DNA of 64,000 nucleotides. Source: Agriterribacter humi. Its GTDB lineage: Bacteria; Bacteroidota; Bacteroidia; Chitinophagales; Chitinophagaceae. A program made the position numbers and the translations under genes. The stretch covers positions 496,001-560,000 of the forward strand of contig NZ_VOHQ01000003.1 of assembly GCF_009192765.1 (NCBI RefSeq), written 5' to 3'. The notes under the pieces are model-generated. The model made no database searches, had not been told where the DNA came from, and was given only the letters and a program-made list of their open reading frames with translations. This document shows positions 1 through 9,516 of this stretch, one piece after another; positions within the stretch are counted from its first letter, which is position 1, and each line of letters opens with the position of its first letter.

Positions 1-1
1 A

Positions 2-1096
2 ACGAATGGCTCTAAAGCTGCCGCAGGCATAGCCCTGTTCTCATCATTGTCCAAAAAATCAATTGCTTTGATGCATAACGAGCCCAAAATTAAATTTTCG
101 GTGATCAATATCAACCACTCTCATATATACGGTATGGTTGATGCCGTAACAAGAGGGGGCGGGGAACTGGTTTCTTTTTATGCCAAAGAACCTGACCTGG
201 CATCTGCTTTTGCGAAAAAATATCCACAGGCAAAGCCTGTCCGTAGTAAAAAAGAAATACTCGAAGACAATGCTATACAACTCATCCTGAGCTCCGGCAT
301 CCCGGTGGAACGTGCCCCGTTAGGCGTTGAAGTGATGCAGCATGGGAAAGACTATCTTGTTGATAAGCCCGGCATTACCACGCTGGAGCAGCTTGAAGCG
401 GTGCGTCGTGTACAAAAGGAAACCAAACGAATGTATACGATCATGTATAGCGAGCGATTAGAGAACCGGGCAACGGTAAAAGCGGGTGAGCTGGTAAAGG
501 CCGGCATTATAGGGAACGTTATTCAAACGATTGGTATGGGCCCACATCGTATGAATCCCGCATCAAGACCGGAATGGTTTTTTGATAAAAAATATTTTGG
601 CGGCATCATTACCGATATCGGCTCACACCAGTTTGACCAGTTTTTATTTTTCACAGGTTCCACCAAAGCGGACATCGTTTCTGCGCAGGTTGGCAATGTG
701 CATTATCCCCAATACCCGGAATTTGAAGACTTTGGTGATGTGATGTTAAGAGGGAACAATGGAACAGGATATATCCGCGTGGATTGGTTTACACCCGATG
801 GATTAAACACATGGGGAGATGCAAGGCTCACCATTCTTGGTACAGAAGGATACATTGAAATTCGTAAGAATATTGATATTGGCGGGCGTGAAGGCGGCAA
901 TCATCTTTTTATTGTAAACCAAAAAGAAACCCGCTATATTAACTGTAACAAAGATCCGCTTCCTTTCGGTGAATTGTTTGTAAATGATATCGTCAACCGC
1001 ACTGAAATTGCTATTCCACAGGAACATTGCTTCCTTGCTACTGAGCTTGCATTGAAAGCGCAAAAAAGCGCGCAGAAGCTGGGTTTTAAAAAGTAA
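2..1096 (+). CDS. Gfo/Idh/MocA-family oxidoreductase, 5' end outside window
   Basis: The frame is open to the left window edge, so this is a 3' fragment of a gene (364 codons visible). Residues before the first TTG (47) read GSKAAAGIALFSSLS, which looks like the hydrophobic end of a Tat-type signal as found on secreted Bacteroidota members of this family; the TTG is therefore unlikely to be the true start. The N-terminal Rossmann region is followed by GKDYLVDKP, a form of the family EKP motif that keeps the nicotinamide-side lysine, and by the C-terminal alpha/beta domain with DIGSHQFDQ. The family carries out NAD(P)-dependent oxidation or reduction of sugars and polyols. The substrate cannot be read from sequence. 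A terminator-like hairpin follows the stop codon. Confidence 0.85.
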   Translation, partial: TNGSKAAAGIALFSSLSKKSIALMHNEPKIKFSVININHSHIYGMVDAVTRGGGELVSFYAKEPDLASAFAKKYPQAKPVRSKKEILEDNAIQLILSSGIPVERAPLGVEVMQHGKDYLVDKPGITTLEQLEAVRRVQKETKRMYTIMYSERLENRATVKAGELVKAGIIGNVIQTIGMGPHRMNPASRPEWFFDKKYFGGIITDIGSHQFDQFLFFTGSTKADIVSAQVGNVHYPQYPEFEDFGDVMLRGNNGTGYIRVDWFTPDGLNTWGDARLTILGTEGYIEIRKNIDIGGREGGNHLFIVNQKETRYINCNKDPLPFGELFVNDIVNRTEIAIPQEHCFLATELALKAQKSAQKLGFKK

Positions 1097-1154
1097 AGCT
1101 AACCCTCTTAACTATTGTTTCCCCGATGGCGCTGTTTCGCGTTAACCTAAGTGC

Positions 1155-1197
1155 GGTGAAAGATCATTCAAATTGATCTCACCAGGCTTTTATTTTT
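1155..1197 (+). terminator. Rho-independent terminator after the oxidoreductase
   Basis: GGTG(AA)AGATCA pairs with TGATCTCACC around a 7-nt loop, with a two-base bulge, and is followed by CTTTTATTTTT. It lies about 60 bp after the oxidoreductase stop and before the next gene, so it probably ends that transcript. Confidence 0.55.
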
Positions 1198-1288
1198 AAC
1201 TTCAGATAAAATTCAACTTAAAATAACAAATGAATGGTGCGGGAGAATTGGGATAAACAATAAACACGTGATCTGAATAAACTGAACA

Positions 1289-2650
1289 ATGAAAAAAATT
1301 ACAATAGCATTTTATGCGCTGCTGCATGGTTGGATAACAGTTGATGCAACAGCGCAGGCGAATGATGCAGACAGTATTAGTAAAATGAGCTATATTCAGA
1401 ATGCCTATATCAAAGTGGGTATTGATCTGAGCCTTGGCGGCGCTATCACCTATATCGCTGATACGAAGAAACAGATCAACCTGATCAATAATTTTGATTG
1501 GGGCCGGCAGGTGCAGATGTCTTTTTACAGTGGTCCCGTTCCTTATGAGCCTGGCAATAAAAAAGCTCATGCGTCATGGACTTTTATTGGCTGGAACCCT
1601 ATACAATCGGGTGATGTAGCCGGCAACCGTTCAAAAGTGCTGGAGTATAAAAATACTGGCAAAACCTTGTATGTAAAATGCATCCCTATGCATTGGCCGC
1701 TGGATAGTGTACCGGGTGAATGTGTTTTTGAATCGTGGATACAATTAAAAGCTAATGCTGTTGAAGTGAAAAGCAGGATAGTGAATAACCGTTCAGATAC
1801 TACACAGTATAAAGCAAGAGGACAGGAGCTGCCTGCCGTATATACCAATGCACCGTGGCACAGGCTGGTTAGTTACAAAGGCGATAAACCTTTTACGCAT
1901 GATACCCTAAGCGTTATTGCCAATCATAATTTTCCCGGCGCTCCTTCCATACAATGGGCGCACTGGCAGGCAACAGAAAACTGGGCGGCTAATGTTGATG
2001 AAAATGATTATGGGCTTGGTATCTGGAACGCAGCAGTACAAAATTTTTCCGGCGGTTATTACGGCGATTCCAGTTTTAAAGGCAGTAGCAAAGATGCGGG
2101 CACGGGCTATATCTCACCCGTAAATACAGAAGTGCTGGATCATAATATTACCTATACCTATAACTACACGCTTATTGTTGGATCGCTAAAAGAGATCAGG
2201 AGCTATGTATATAAAAATAATCCTTTGCAACTACCCGCCTGGCATTTTAACAATGATCGCCGGCACTGGACATATGAAAATACTACCGATGCGGGATGGC
2301 CAATTGAGGATGGATTATTTGTTAAGCTGAATAAGCAGGCCACGATGATTGGTCCGTATACTTTCTGGAAAGCGGCCGATGCGCCTGTGTTGGTGTTTGA
2401 AGCGGCTTACCATGCTGATGTTAAAAAAGCAAAAGTATACTGGCGCAGTTTTAACGGGAAATTTGAAGAGAAGAACAGTATAGAATTTATGGTTTCGGGT
2501 GATGGTAAAATGCATACCTGGCACATTTCCTTACATCAGTCGCCAAACTACAAAGGAGTGCTTACCGGGTTAAAGATTGTACCAGACAGTGACCATACGG
2601 CAAAGGATGGAGATATGCTGCATGTTAAATATATTGCCCTGCAAAAATGA
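1289..2650 (+). CDS. Secreted beta-rich protein of unknown function
   Basis: A 453-aa protein with a clear N-terminal signal peptide ending near DATAQA. The mature part is rich in Trp, Tyr, Gly and Asn and looks like an all-beta extracellular protein; phrases such as GIDLSLGGAITYIAD and GRQVQMSFYSGP recall carbohydrate-active supersandwich (mutarotase-like) folds, but this is only a resemblance and I do not recognise a named family. It ends 13 bp before the start of a beta-propeller glycosidase-like gene on the same strand, so the two are probably cotranscribed and act on the same extracellular glycan. A non-enzymatic binding role is also possible. Confidence 0.7.
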   Translation: MKKITIAFYALLHGWITVDATAQANDADSISKMSYIQNAYIKVGIDLSLGGAITYIADTKKQINLINNFDWGRQVQMSFYSGPVPYEPGNKKAHASWTFIGWNPIQSGDVAGNRSKVLEYKNTGKTLYVKCIPMHWPLDSVPGECVFESWIQLKANAVEVKSRIVNNRSDTTQYKARGQELPAVYTNAPWHRLVSYKGDKPFTHDTLSVIANHNFPGAPSIQWAHWQATENWAANVDENDYGLGIWNAAVQNFSGGYYGDSSFKGSSKDAGTGYISPVNTEVLDHNITYTYNYTLIVGSLKEIRSYVYKNNPLQLPAWHFNNDRRHWTYENTTDAGWPIEDGLFVKLNKQATMIGPYTFWKAADAPVLVFEAAYHADVKKAKVYWRSFNGKFEEKNSIEFMVSGDGKMHTWHISLHQSPNYKGVLTGLKIVPDSDHTAKDGDMLHVKYIALQK

Positions 2651-2663
2651 ATGCCCAATAACC

Positions 2664-3746
2664 ATGTTGCATATGAAAAGAAATACAATTATTTATTACG
2701 GAAGCTGCTGTATGCTGTTAACTATTTTATCGGCGAACGCAGCAGCGCAAAAAATTAAATACAGCGATGGCAGGCCCGCTGCTTCCTTACGCATGGAATG
2801 CAGGGACGAAGGTATTGTGATGCGTTATGGCGATGGAAAAGACAGTTGCGATACCTATGGCGCAAGGGAAGCCGTAGTTAACAAAGAAGGAGATACTTAT
2901 TACCTGTTTTATGATGGAGCAGGTAAAGACGGATGGATCTCCTGCCTGGCGGAAAGTAGAGATCTGCGCACCTGGACGAAGAAGGGAACCATTCTTACCC
3001 TGGGCGATTCAACAAAAACTGATTATAAAAGTGCATCCACACCATGGGCAATAAAAGAAAAAGATGTATGGCATATGTTTTACCTGGGAACACCTAATAC
3101 AACTCCGCCTCCTTATCGCATTCCTGCTTTTCCCTACCTCACCATGAAAGCGCAGTCTAAATCTTTACGCGGCCCATGGATTAAACAATATGATGTTACC
3201 CCTTTGCCTCCAAAGGAAAACAGTTATTATTCGGTTACTTCCAGTCCGGGTTTTATAGTAAAGGATAAAAAAGAATATCTTATGTTCTTTAGTGGAGCCG
3301 CACAGGACAGTGCAGGTACTAAAAGAACGTTGGGTATAGCAAGAACCAAAGATCTGAACGGCTCCTGGCGGATAGATAGCGTGCCTGTATTTCCTTTAAC
3401 AGAGCAGGTTGAAAATTCTTCCCTGTTTTATGACCGGTTCGCTAAAACATGGTTCTTGTTTACCAATCATATAGGTATTGATGAAAAAGAACTTGAATAT
3501 ACAGATGCCATATGGGTATACTGGTCGAAGGATGTCAATAAATGGAATACAAAACATAAAGCTGTAGTATTAGATAGTACGAACTCAGTTTGGGCCAAAG
3601 GCGCCATAGGCATGCCTGCTGTTATTAAGGTGGGCAATCGCCTGGCACTGCTATATGATGCTGCCGAAGGGCAAAGCAAGAGCCACATGTTCAGGAACAT
3701 TGGCCTGGCATGGATGGATCTGCCATTGAAAATTCCGCATGATTAA
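2664..3746 (+). CDS. Secreted five-bladed beta-propeller glycoside hydrolase-like protein
   Basis: About 360 aa. The frame is open further upstream, into the preceding gene, but the ATG at 2664 (or 2673, MKRNT) gives a proper signal peptide ending in NAAAQ and avoids the overlap. Repeated blade-like segments (YYLFYDGAG, WHMFYLGTP, EYLMFFSGA, WFLFTNHIG, LALLYDAAEG) have the pattern of five-bladed propellers of the GH43/GH32/GH130-like superfamily, with the phrase EAVVNKEGDTYYLFYDG near the start. Exact family and substrate are not certain. It forms a likely two-gene unit with the secreted protein just upstream. No SusC/SusD pair lies next to it, so it is not part of a classical polysaccharide utilisation locus within this window. 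Confidence 0.75.
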   Translation: MLHMKRNTIIYYGSCCMLLTILSANAAAQKIKYSDGRPAASLRMECRDEGIVMRYGDGKDSCDTYGAREAVVNKEGDTYYLFYDGAGKDGWISCLAESRDLRTWTKKGTILTLGDSTKTDYKSASTPWAIKEKDVWHMFYLGTPNTTPPPYRIPAFPYLTMKAQSKSLRGPWIKQYDVTPLPPKENSYYSVTSSPGFIVKDKKEYLMFFSGAAQDSAGTKRTLGIARTKDLNGSWRIDSVPVFPLTEQVENSSLFYDRFAKTWFLFTNHIGIDEKELEYTDAIWVYWSKDVNKWNTKHKAVVLDSTNSVWAKGAIGMPAVIKVGNRLALLYDAAEGQSKSHMFRNIGLAWMDLPLKIPHD

Positions 3747-3916
3747 ACCGGATGATCTGTAAAGTGTTATATTCAGTAATACTGGATACTAATCATTAGA
3801 TTAATAAATATAATCGTATTGTTTTTAATTTTTACGGGATAAACACAATAAAAGTTCGCACCTTTAAATTTATAACATTGAAATGTTAGGGATAAGCGAA
3901 TGAAATATAATAAGTC

Positions 3917-5155
3917 ATGAAAATACTTTTATTGCATCAATATTTTCTTGAAGAAGGTGATTCCGGAGGCTCAAGATGGAATGAAATGACAAAAAACTGG
4001 AGCGATGCCGGGCATGAGGTTACAGTTGTTGCCGGTATGGTGCATGCCAATGGGAGTGAGAAAAGACCTGAGTATAAAGGAAAACACTTTGTCGTAAAAC
4101 AGCAGGGCAAAGTAACCGTACATCGTACCCATGTTTCAGAATCATATAACAAGGGCTTTGCCGGGAGGTTGTGGGGCTATTTCTCTTTTATGTTCTCTTC
4201 ATTATGGGCGGGCCTTTTTAAAGCAAAGGGTAAATATGATGTGATTGTAGTTACCTCTCCTCCATTATTTGTAGGTGCCAGTGGCTATCTTATTTCTAAA
4301 ATCAAACGTATTCCAATGATTTTTGAGATCCGGGATCTGTGGCCGGAATCTGCTATTGATACAGGAATACTGACCAATAAATTTGTTATTAAAATTGCTT
4401 ATGCGTTTGAAAAGTTTATCTATAAAAAGGCTGCGTTGATTAATGTGTTGACACCCGCGTTTTATACTACTTTAAGAGATAAAAAAAATATTGCAGAAAG
4501 CAAGCTGCTGATGATACCTAACGCTGCGGATTTTAGTCTTAGCGAAGAGGTAATGAAAGATTTTGATCGTAGTAATTTTCGTTTCCAAAATGGGTTAAGT
4601 AACCACTTTGTAATTACTTATGTAGGCGCCCATGGCGTGGCCAATCACCTGGAACAAATTTTGGAAACCGCGAAACTGCTTAAGGATACAAATGTATTAT
4701 TTCTGTTAATAGGACAGGGAATGGAAAAAGAACGGCTTAAAAAAATGGCGTACGATCAAAATATAGCTAATGTGCGATTTATAGATGCAGTACCTAAGCA
4801 GGATGTATTTAAATATATTTTGGCCTCTGAAATGGGAGCTTCTGTTCTGAAAAGAGTAGATACTTTTAAAACTGTATATTCTAATAAGACCTTTGATTAT
4901 TTTTCATGTAAAATTCCTATCCTTATGGCAATTGATGGCGTGTCAAGGGAATTGGTTGAAAAGGCGCAGGCAGGCACTTATGTGGAACCTGAAAATAGCG
5001 CTGAATTTAACAGGGTCATCAGGAATTACCTGGCGCATCCTGAACTGTTGAATCAACAGGGAGAGAATGGTTATCAGTATGCGAAAAAAAATTTTGACAG
5101 GCAGGTATTGGCAGAAAAATATCTTGAGCACATTAAAAACCTGATTCATAACTGA
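3917..5155 (+). CDS. Glycosyltransferase family 4 (WbuB-like)
   Basis: A 412-aa cytoplasmic or membrane-associated glycosyltransferase with the GT-B fold. The N-terminal domain begins MKILLLHQYF and contains SGGSRWNEM and the acceptor-side phrase EIRDLWPESAIDTG, typical of WbuB-type amino-sugar transferases for surface polysaccharides. The C-terminal nucleotide-sugar domain includes VITYVGAHG, IGQGMEKERLK and SNKTFDYFSCKIPILMAI. It is an isolated gene; the flanking genes are not capsule genes. About 170 bp of AT-rich DNA lies upstream and may hold its promoter. Donor and acceptor are unknown. Confidence 0.88.
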   Translation: MKILLLHQYFLEEGDSGGSRWNEMTKNWSDAGHEVTVVAGMVHANGSEKRPEYKGKHFVVKQQGKVTVHRTHVSESYNKGFAGRLWGYFSFMFSSLWAGLFKAKGKYDVIVVTSPPLFVGASGYLISKIKRIPMIFEIRDLWPESAIDTGILTNKFVIKIAYAFEKFIYKKAALINVLTPAFYTTLRDKKNIAESKLLMIPNAADFSLSEEVMKDFDRSNFRFQNGLSNHFVITYVGAHGVANHLEQILETAKLLKDTNVLFLLIGQGMEKERLKKMAYDQNIANVRFIDAVPKQDVFKYILASEMGASVLKRVDTFKTVYSNKTFDYFSCKIPILMAIDGVSRELVEKAQAGTYVEPENSAEFNRVIRNYLAHPELLNQQGENGYQYAKKNFDRQVLAEKYLEHIKNLIHN

Positions 5156-5333
5156 TACACAAAGCAGTGACCATATGTGTTATGATATTGCCTGGCCAAG
5201 TTATTTTACAGATACAGTCGGGAAAAATAGATGAACACAGTTAACCGTAACACGGATAAACTTCAACCGGGGTGATAAGGCAAGCATATTTTATATAACC
5301 ATTATTCTTCATCACACATATTAAAAGATTAAA

Positions 5334-6362
5334 ATGACTGATAAAAGGTTCAGCCTATCTTTTTTACTGATCACATATATTATTTTCATAGGTTGCAGTA
5401 ACCTGAAAAAAGCAACTGCTATCAATAAGCCTTTACCTGTCATCTTTGAAACAGATATGGGCAATGATATTGATGATGCCCTGGCGCTGGATATGCTGTA
5501 TAAATATGCCGATAAAAAAATGGTTAAGTTGCTTGCAGTGAGTTCCAATAAAAACAATACCACATCTGCTATATATCTTGATATCATGAATACCTGGTAT
5601 GGCTACCCGAAGATACCGGTTGGAAAAGTAGTAAATGGCGCAAACTCAGAACATGATGCAGTTAATTATACCCAGGCGGTAGCCGTTTATCAGCCAGCTT
5701 TCAAAAGAACAACAAAAGATACTGCTGCTTATCCCGAATCAGTAAATCTTTACCGCCGGGTATTATCGGAGGCTGCTGATCATTCCGTGGTTATTGTTTC
5801 TGTCGGTTTTTCAACTAACCTCGCCAAGCTGCTCAATTCGCCCCCGGATAGTTATACGGGTTTGAACGGAAAAGCGCTTGTGGCAAAAAAAGTGAAATTT
5901 TTATCGGTAATGGCGGGCAATTTTGAAGGAAAGAAAATGAAGGAATACAACGTGATTAAAGATGTTCCTGCCGCCCGGGAGCTTTTTCAGGAATGGCCAA
6001 CCGAAATAGTGGTCAGTCCTTTTGAAGTGGGCGAACAAATCAGGTACCCGGCAACAAGTATACTCAATGATTTTAAATGGGCAGCCCATCATCCCATGGT
6101 GATCGCTTATGAAAGTTATGCAAAAATGCCTTACGACCGCCAAACCTGGGATCTTACTGCCGTATTGTACGCCGCGGAAGGTGCAAAGGATTATTTTAGT
6201 GTTAGCGAACCTGGTACTATTAAAGTTCTGGCTGATGAGTTCACTGCGTTTACTCCCAACCCAACCGGGAAGCATCGCTATTTAAAAGTAAATGCTGAGC
6301 AGGCAGAAGGCGTTAAGAAAAGATTTATTGAATTGATCACAACTCCTCCTGCATTGAAATAA
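5334..6362 (+). CDS. Nucleoside hydrolase lipoprotein
   Basis: A 342-aa protein with a lipoprotein signal peptide (lipobox IFIGCS, Cys at about residue 21), so it should be anchored outside the cytoplasm. The mature N-terminus has FETDMGNDIDDALAL, the metal-binding Asp cluster of inosine-uridine nucleoside hydrolases, in a variant with a short insertion relative to DTDxGxDDA. The family cleaves the N-glycosidic bond of nucleosides to ribose and base. The fructose-bisphosphatase gene follows 45 bp downstream and a ribose-type ABC importer about 1.6 kb downstream on the same strand, which suggests ribose salvage, but this link is inferred. Nucleoside versus nucleoside-like substrate is not resolved. 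Confidence 0.85.
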   Translation: MTDKRFSLSFLLITYIIFIGCSNLKKATAINKPLPVIFETDMGNDIDDALALDMLYKYADKKMVKLLAVSSNKNNTTSAIYLDIMNTWYGYPKIPVGKVVNGANSEHDAVNYTQAVAVYQPAFKRTTKDTAAYPESVNLYRRVLSEAADHSVVIVSVGFSTNLAKLLNSPPDSYTGLNGKALVAKKVKFLSVMAGNFEGKKMKEYNVIKDVPAARELFQEWPTEIVVSPFEVGEQIRYPATSILNDFKWAAHHPMVIAYESYAKMPYDRQTWDLTAVLYAAEGAKDYFSVSEPGTIKVLADEFTAFTPNPTGKHRYLKVNAEQAEGVKKRFIELITTPPALK

Positions 6363-6407
6363 AAATGCAGAGGTAGCTGTTGTATTATTAATATTAATTT
6401 AAAAATC

Positions 6408-7433
6408 ATGCCCAGATACCATAACCTGATCACACTTGATGAATTCACTATTCAGCAGCTTCGCTTATTCCCTCATGCAACGGGAGAATTATCGGGTTTG
6501 CTGCGCGGCATTGGACTGGCCGCCAAGCGGGTAAACCTTGAAGTAAATAAAGCGGCGCTGGCAGATATATTAGGTGCAGAAGGAAGTATCAATATCCAGG
6601 GAGAAGTGGTGCAGAAATTGGATGTGTATGCCAATAATGTTTTTATCAATGTATTGCGATCGGGCATCAATTGCGCCGGTATTGTTTCTGAAGAGAATGA
6701 GGAGATGGTTGTGTTTGATGATGCCAAAAGCAACCAGTCGAAATATGTGCTGCTCATGGATCCGATAGATGGTTCGGGTAATATAGATATTAATATTTCC
6801 ATAGGGAGTATATTCAGTGTTTACCGTCGTGTTTCCGATTTAGGCAAACCGGCGAAGCTGGAAGATTTCCTGCAGCCCGGTATCAAGCAGGTCGCGGCCG
6901 GCTATGTAATTTACGGTTCATCCACTATACTGGTATATGCCACCCGCAGAGGGGTGAATGGATTTACGTTAGATACCGCTATCGGCGAATTTTACCTTAG
7001 TCACCCCAATTTGAAAATGCCTCCGCATGGTCTTTTTTATTCGTTCGATAACCGTTATTATAACCAGGTGGATCAGAAGCTGAAAAACTATGTGGATTTT
7101 TGTATATCCACTACGGCAAATAAGAACGGTCCCTATTCCAACCGATATTATGGTTGTATGGTGGCCGATATTCACCGTAACTTATTAAAGGGCGGAATAT
7201 TTTTTTATCCGCAGGTAACGGGTAAGCCCAATGGAAAACTCAGGCTGTGCTACGAATGCAATCCTATGGCTTTTATAACGGAAGTGGCTGGTGGTAACGC
7301 AACGGATGGTAAGCAACGCATACTGGATATACAACCTGAACATATTCACCAGCGCAGTCCTTTGTTTATTGGGTCAAAGGAAATGATGGAGGATTTGCAA
7401 AGATTTTTGCCCAGCGCGAAAGTAAAATTCTAA
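6408..7433 (+). CDS. fbp: Class I fructose-1,6-bisphosphatase
   Basis: At 341 aa it matches the usual length of class I enzymes, which hydrolyse fructose-1,6-bisphosphate to fructose-6-phosphate in gluconeogenesis. Motifs in order: SEENEEMVVF, the metal-binding MDPIDGSGNID, and the C-terminal CNPMAFITEVAGGNATDG followed by the IHQRSPLFIGS tail. It starts 45 bp after the nucleoside hydrolase and 15 bp before a small membrane protein, so it is probably in the same transcript. Its place next to sugar uptake genes fits growth on pentoses or other non-hexose carbon sources. Confidence 0.95.
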   Translation: MPRYHNLITLDEFTIQQLRLFPHATGELSGLLRGIGLAAKRVNLEVNKAALADILGAEGSINIQGEVVQKLDVYANNVFINVLRSGINCAGIVSEENEEMVVFDDAKSNQSKYVLLMDPIDGSGNIDINISIGSIFSVYRRVSDLGKPAKLEDFLQPGIKQVAAGYVIYGSSTILVYATRRGVNGFTLDTAIGEFYLSHPNLKMPPHGLFYSFDNRYYNQVDQKLKNYVDFCISTTANKNGPYSNRYYGCMVADIHRNLLKGGIFFYPQVTGKPNGKLRLCYECNPMAFITEVAGGNATDGKQRILDIQPEHIHQRSPLFIGSKEMMEDLQRFLPSAKVKF

Positions 7434-7448
7434 AATTATTTTTATCTA

Positions 7449-7919
7449 ATGTATACCATCCCTGTTTTTTTGTATTCCCTTTTATGCTTTCTTTTTGCAT
7501 TGTACTTATTTGTTATTGTTATAAGAATATTTGCCCTGGCGCGGTTATCCCGCTTTTTCGGTAAGTATGCCCATATTACTCCGGCAAACGAACAACCTGA
7601 TGACGTTACTTTCACCGTATCGTATGGCTGGACTAATTTCCTGTCGCCTGTACCGGGAATTACTATAAATATCCATCGTTCTTCCGCAAAGGATTCGCTG
7701 CACAACGACTGGCATGGACAGTTTACTTCCAATATTGTTTTCCTGTATTATTTTAAGGGACGCTATGAATTGGAAAACCCTGCTCCCGGTGAAATATATG
7801 GCTGGCATCATCTCTGTCTTTTTAATAAGCCGGATATCCGGATCATCATGAATCTTTTTCATTTGAAAGATAATAAGCAGATCATTTCAGATGAAGGATA
7901 TTATATTGTGAAGAAATAA
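7449..7919 (+). CDS. Small membrane-anchored protein of unknown function
   Basis: A 156-aa protein with one strong N-terminal transmembrane segment (residues about 5-28), then a soluble domain rich in aromatic residues (SYGWTNFLSPVPGITINIH, GWHHLCLFNKP). I do not recognise the family. It is packed between fbp (15 bp upstream) and the ABC ATPase gene (18 bp downstream), so it is almost certainly cotranscribed with them. The opposite strand is also open here, but the plus-strand frame has the membrane helix and the operon spacing. Confidence 0.6.
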   Translation: MYTIPVFLYSLLCFLFALYLFVIVIRIFALARLSRFFGKYAHITPANEQPDDVTFTVSYGWTNFLSPVPGITINIHRSSAKDSLHNDWHGQFTSNIVFLYYFKGRYELENPAPGEIYGWHHLCLFNKPDIRIIMNLFHLKDNKQIISDEGYYIVKK

Positions 7920-7937
7920 ATTAAGCAGTTTACAATA

Positions 7938-9425
7938 ATGAATCCCGCATACCTGCTGCGTGCAGAAAATATATCAAAATCTTTTCCCGGTGTTAAGGCG
8001 CTGGATAATGTGCAACTGCATGTTGAAAAAGGAAAAGTGCATGCAGTAATGGGGGAAAACGGTGCAGGAAAATCTACTTTAATGAAAATCCTGATCGGGA
8101 TATATACGCCCGATTCAGGACAAATTATCTATAAGGGACAACCCATAGCTTTTAACTCGGTGCATGACGCCCTTAAGGCAGGTTTTTCCATGATTCACCA
8201 GGAACTGCTGCCTTTCCCGGAGCTGAGCGTGGCGGAAAATATTTTTATGGGAAAAGAGCCTACCACGGCTATTCCCGGGTGGATCAACCGTAAAAAGAGA
8301 AATAAGGATGCACAATTGCTTGTTGATCAATTAGGGCTGCAAATAAATGTTACCCGCCGCATGAAAAACCTCAGCATCGCGGAAATGCAGATGGTTGAGA
8401 TTGCCAAAGCGTTGTCCAATAAGGCTGAGCTTATTATTATGGATGAGCCCACTTCAGCAATATCCGACAGGGAAACCGCCGTGCTGTTTGATATGATCCG
8501 TGATTTGAAACAGCAGGGTATCGCTATTATCTACATATCGCATAAAATGGATGAGATATTGCGGATCGCGGATACCATATCGGTTATGCGTGATGGTAAA
8601 TATATTGCCACGCACCCGGTGGATTCAATAAGCAAAGAAGGTTTGATCTCGCTGATAGTAGGAAGGGAATTGAATACCATTTTTGAAAAGAGAAATATTG
8701 TTCCGGGTGAGGTAGCTTTGTCGGTTAAGGGTTTAACCGGCGCGAAATTCAGTGATATTGGTTTTTCTGTACGCAGTAGTGAGATCCTTGGAATAGCGGG
8801 GCTGATGGGGGCAGGACGAACAGAAATTGTAAACGCGATATTTGGCCTGGATAGAATATATAAGGGAACGATTGCTGTAAAGGGCAAACCGGTGACCATT
8901 CGTTCACCAAAGGACGCTATACGTTATGGAATAGGATTGATTACAGAAGACAGGAAAAGCACCGGGCTTGTACTGTCTGGTACGGTGAAACATAATATTA
9001 CACTGGCTGCATTAAAAAGTTGCTGCAAGGGTCCGTTTATTGAAATGCAAAAGGAGCGTAGCATTGCAGAGTTGCAAATTCAGCGGTTTGCTATCAAAAC
9101 ACCATCGGCCAACAAGGTGGTTAATTTTTTAAGTGGTGGTAACCAGCAAAAAATTGTGCTGGCAAAAGTATTGCTCAATGACCCGGATATTATTATTCTC
9201 GATGAACCCACAAGAGGTATTGACATTGGCGCTAAGGCAGAGATATACCGGCTAATGAATGGACTGGCAGCGAAAGGAAAAGCGATCATCATGATCTCAT
9301 CCGAACTGCCGGAAATACTGGGCATGAGCGACAGAATAATCGTGGTGCATAACGGCTGCATAAAAGCAGAATTTACCGGCGCCGAAGCCACGCAGGAAAA
9401 AATTATGCAATATGCCATGATGTGA
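7938..9425 (+). CDS. Sugar ABC transporter ATP-binding protein, RbsA/MglA type
   Basis: A 495-aa protein with two fused ABC domains, the architecture of the ribose/galactose/xylose importer family. The first domain has Walker A GENGAGKSTLM, signature LSIAEMQMVEIA and Walker B IIMDEPTSA. The second has the degenerate Walker A GLMGAGRTEIV (no lysine, usual for RbsA), signature LSGGNQQK and Walker B IIILDEPTRGID. It energises uptake by the permease encoded just downstream. The binding lipoprotein is encoded about 1.8 kb further on. Substrate is probably a pentose or hexose, but the sequence alone does not say which. Confidence 0.95.
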   Translation: MNPAYLLRAENISKSFPGVKALDNVQLHVEKGKVHAVMGENGAGKSTLMKILIGIYTPDSGQIIYKGQPIAFNSVHDALKAGFSMIHQELLPFPELSVAENIFMGKEPTTAIPGWINRKKRNKDAQLLVDQLGLQINVTRRMKNLSIAEMQMVEIAKALSNKAELIIMDEPTSAISDRETAVLFDMIRDLKQQGIAIIYISHKMDEILRIADTISVMRDGKYIATHPVDSISKEGLISLIVGRELNTIFEKRNIVPGEVALSVKGLTGAKFSDIGFSVRSSEILGIAGLMGAGRTEIVNAIFGLDRIYKGTIAVKGKPVTIRSPKDAIRYGIGLITEDRKSTGLVLSGTVKHNITLAALKSCCKGPFIEMQKERSIAELQIQRFAIKTPSANKVVNFLSGGNQQKIVLAKVLLNDPDIIILDEPTRGIDIGAKAEIYRLMNGLAAKGKAIIMISSELPEILGMSDRIIVVHNGCIKAEFTGAEATQEKIMQYAMM

Positions 9426-9516
9426 GGCCGGCAGAAAAGTAAAAGTTTAAAAAAAGCGACACTAAAATGAATTGGAGATTATATCCATAGACCCAATTTC
9501 TTTTAACCATTCAAAA

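Noticed and set aside
7545-7862. Opposite-strand open frames over the small membrane protein gene
   Set aside because: The plus-strand frame has a membrane helix and tight operon spacing on both sides; the minus-strand frames have neither.
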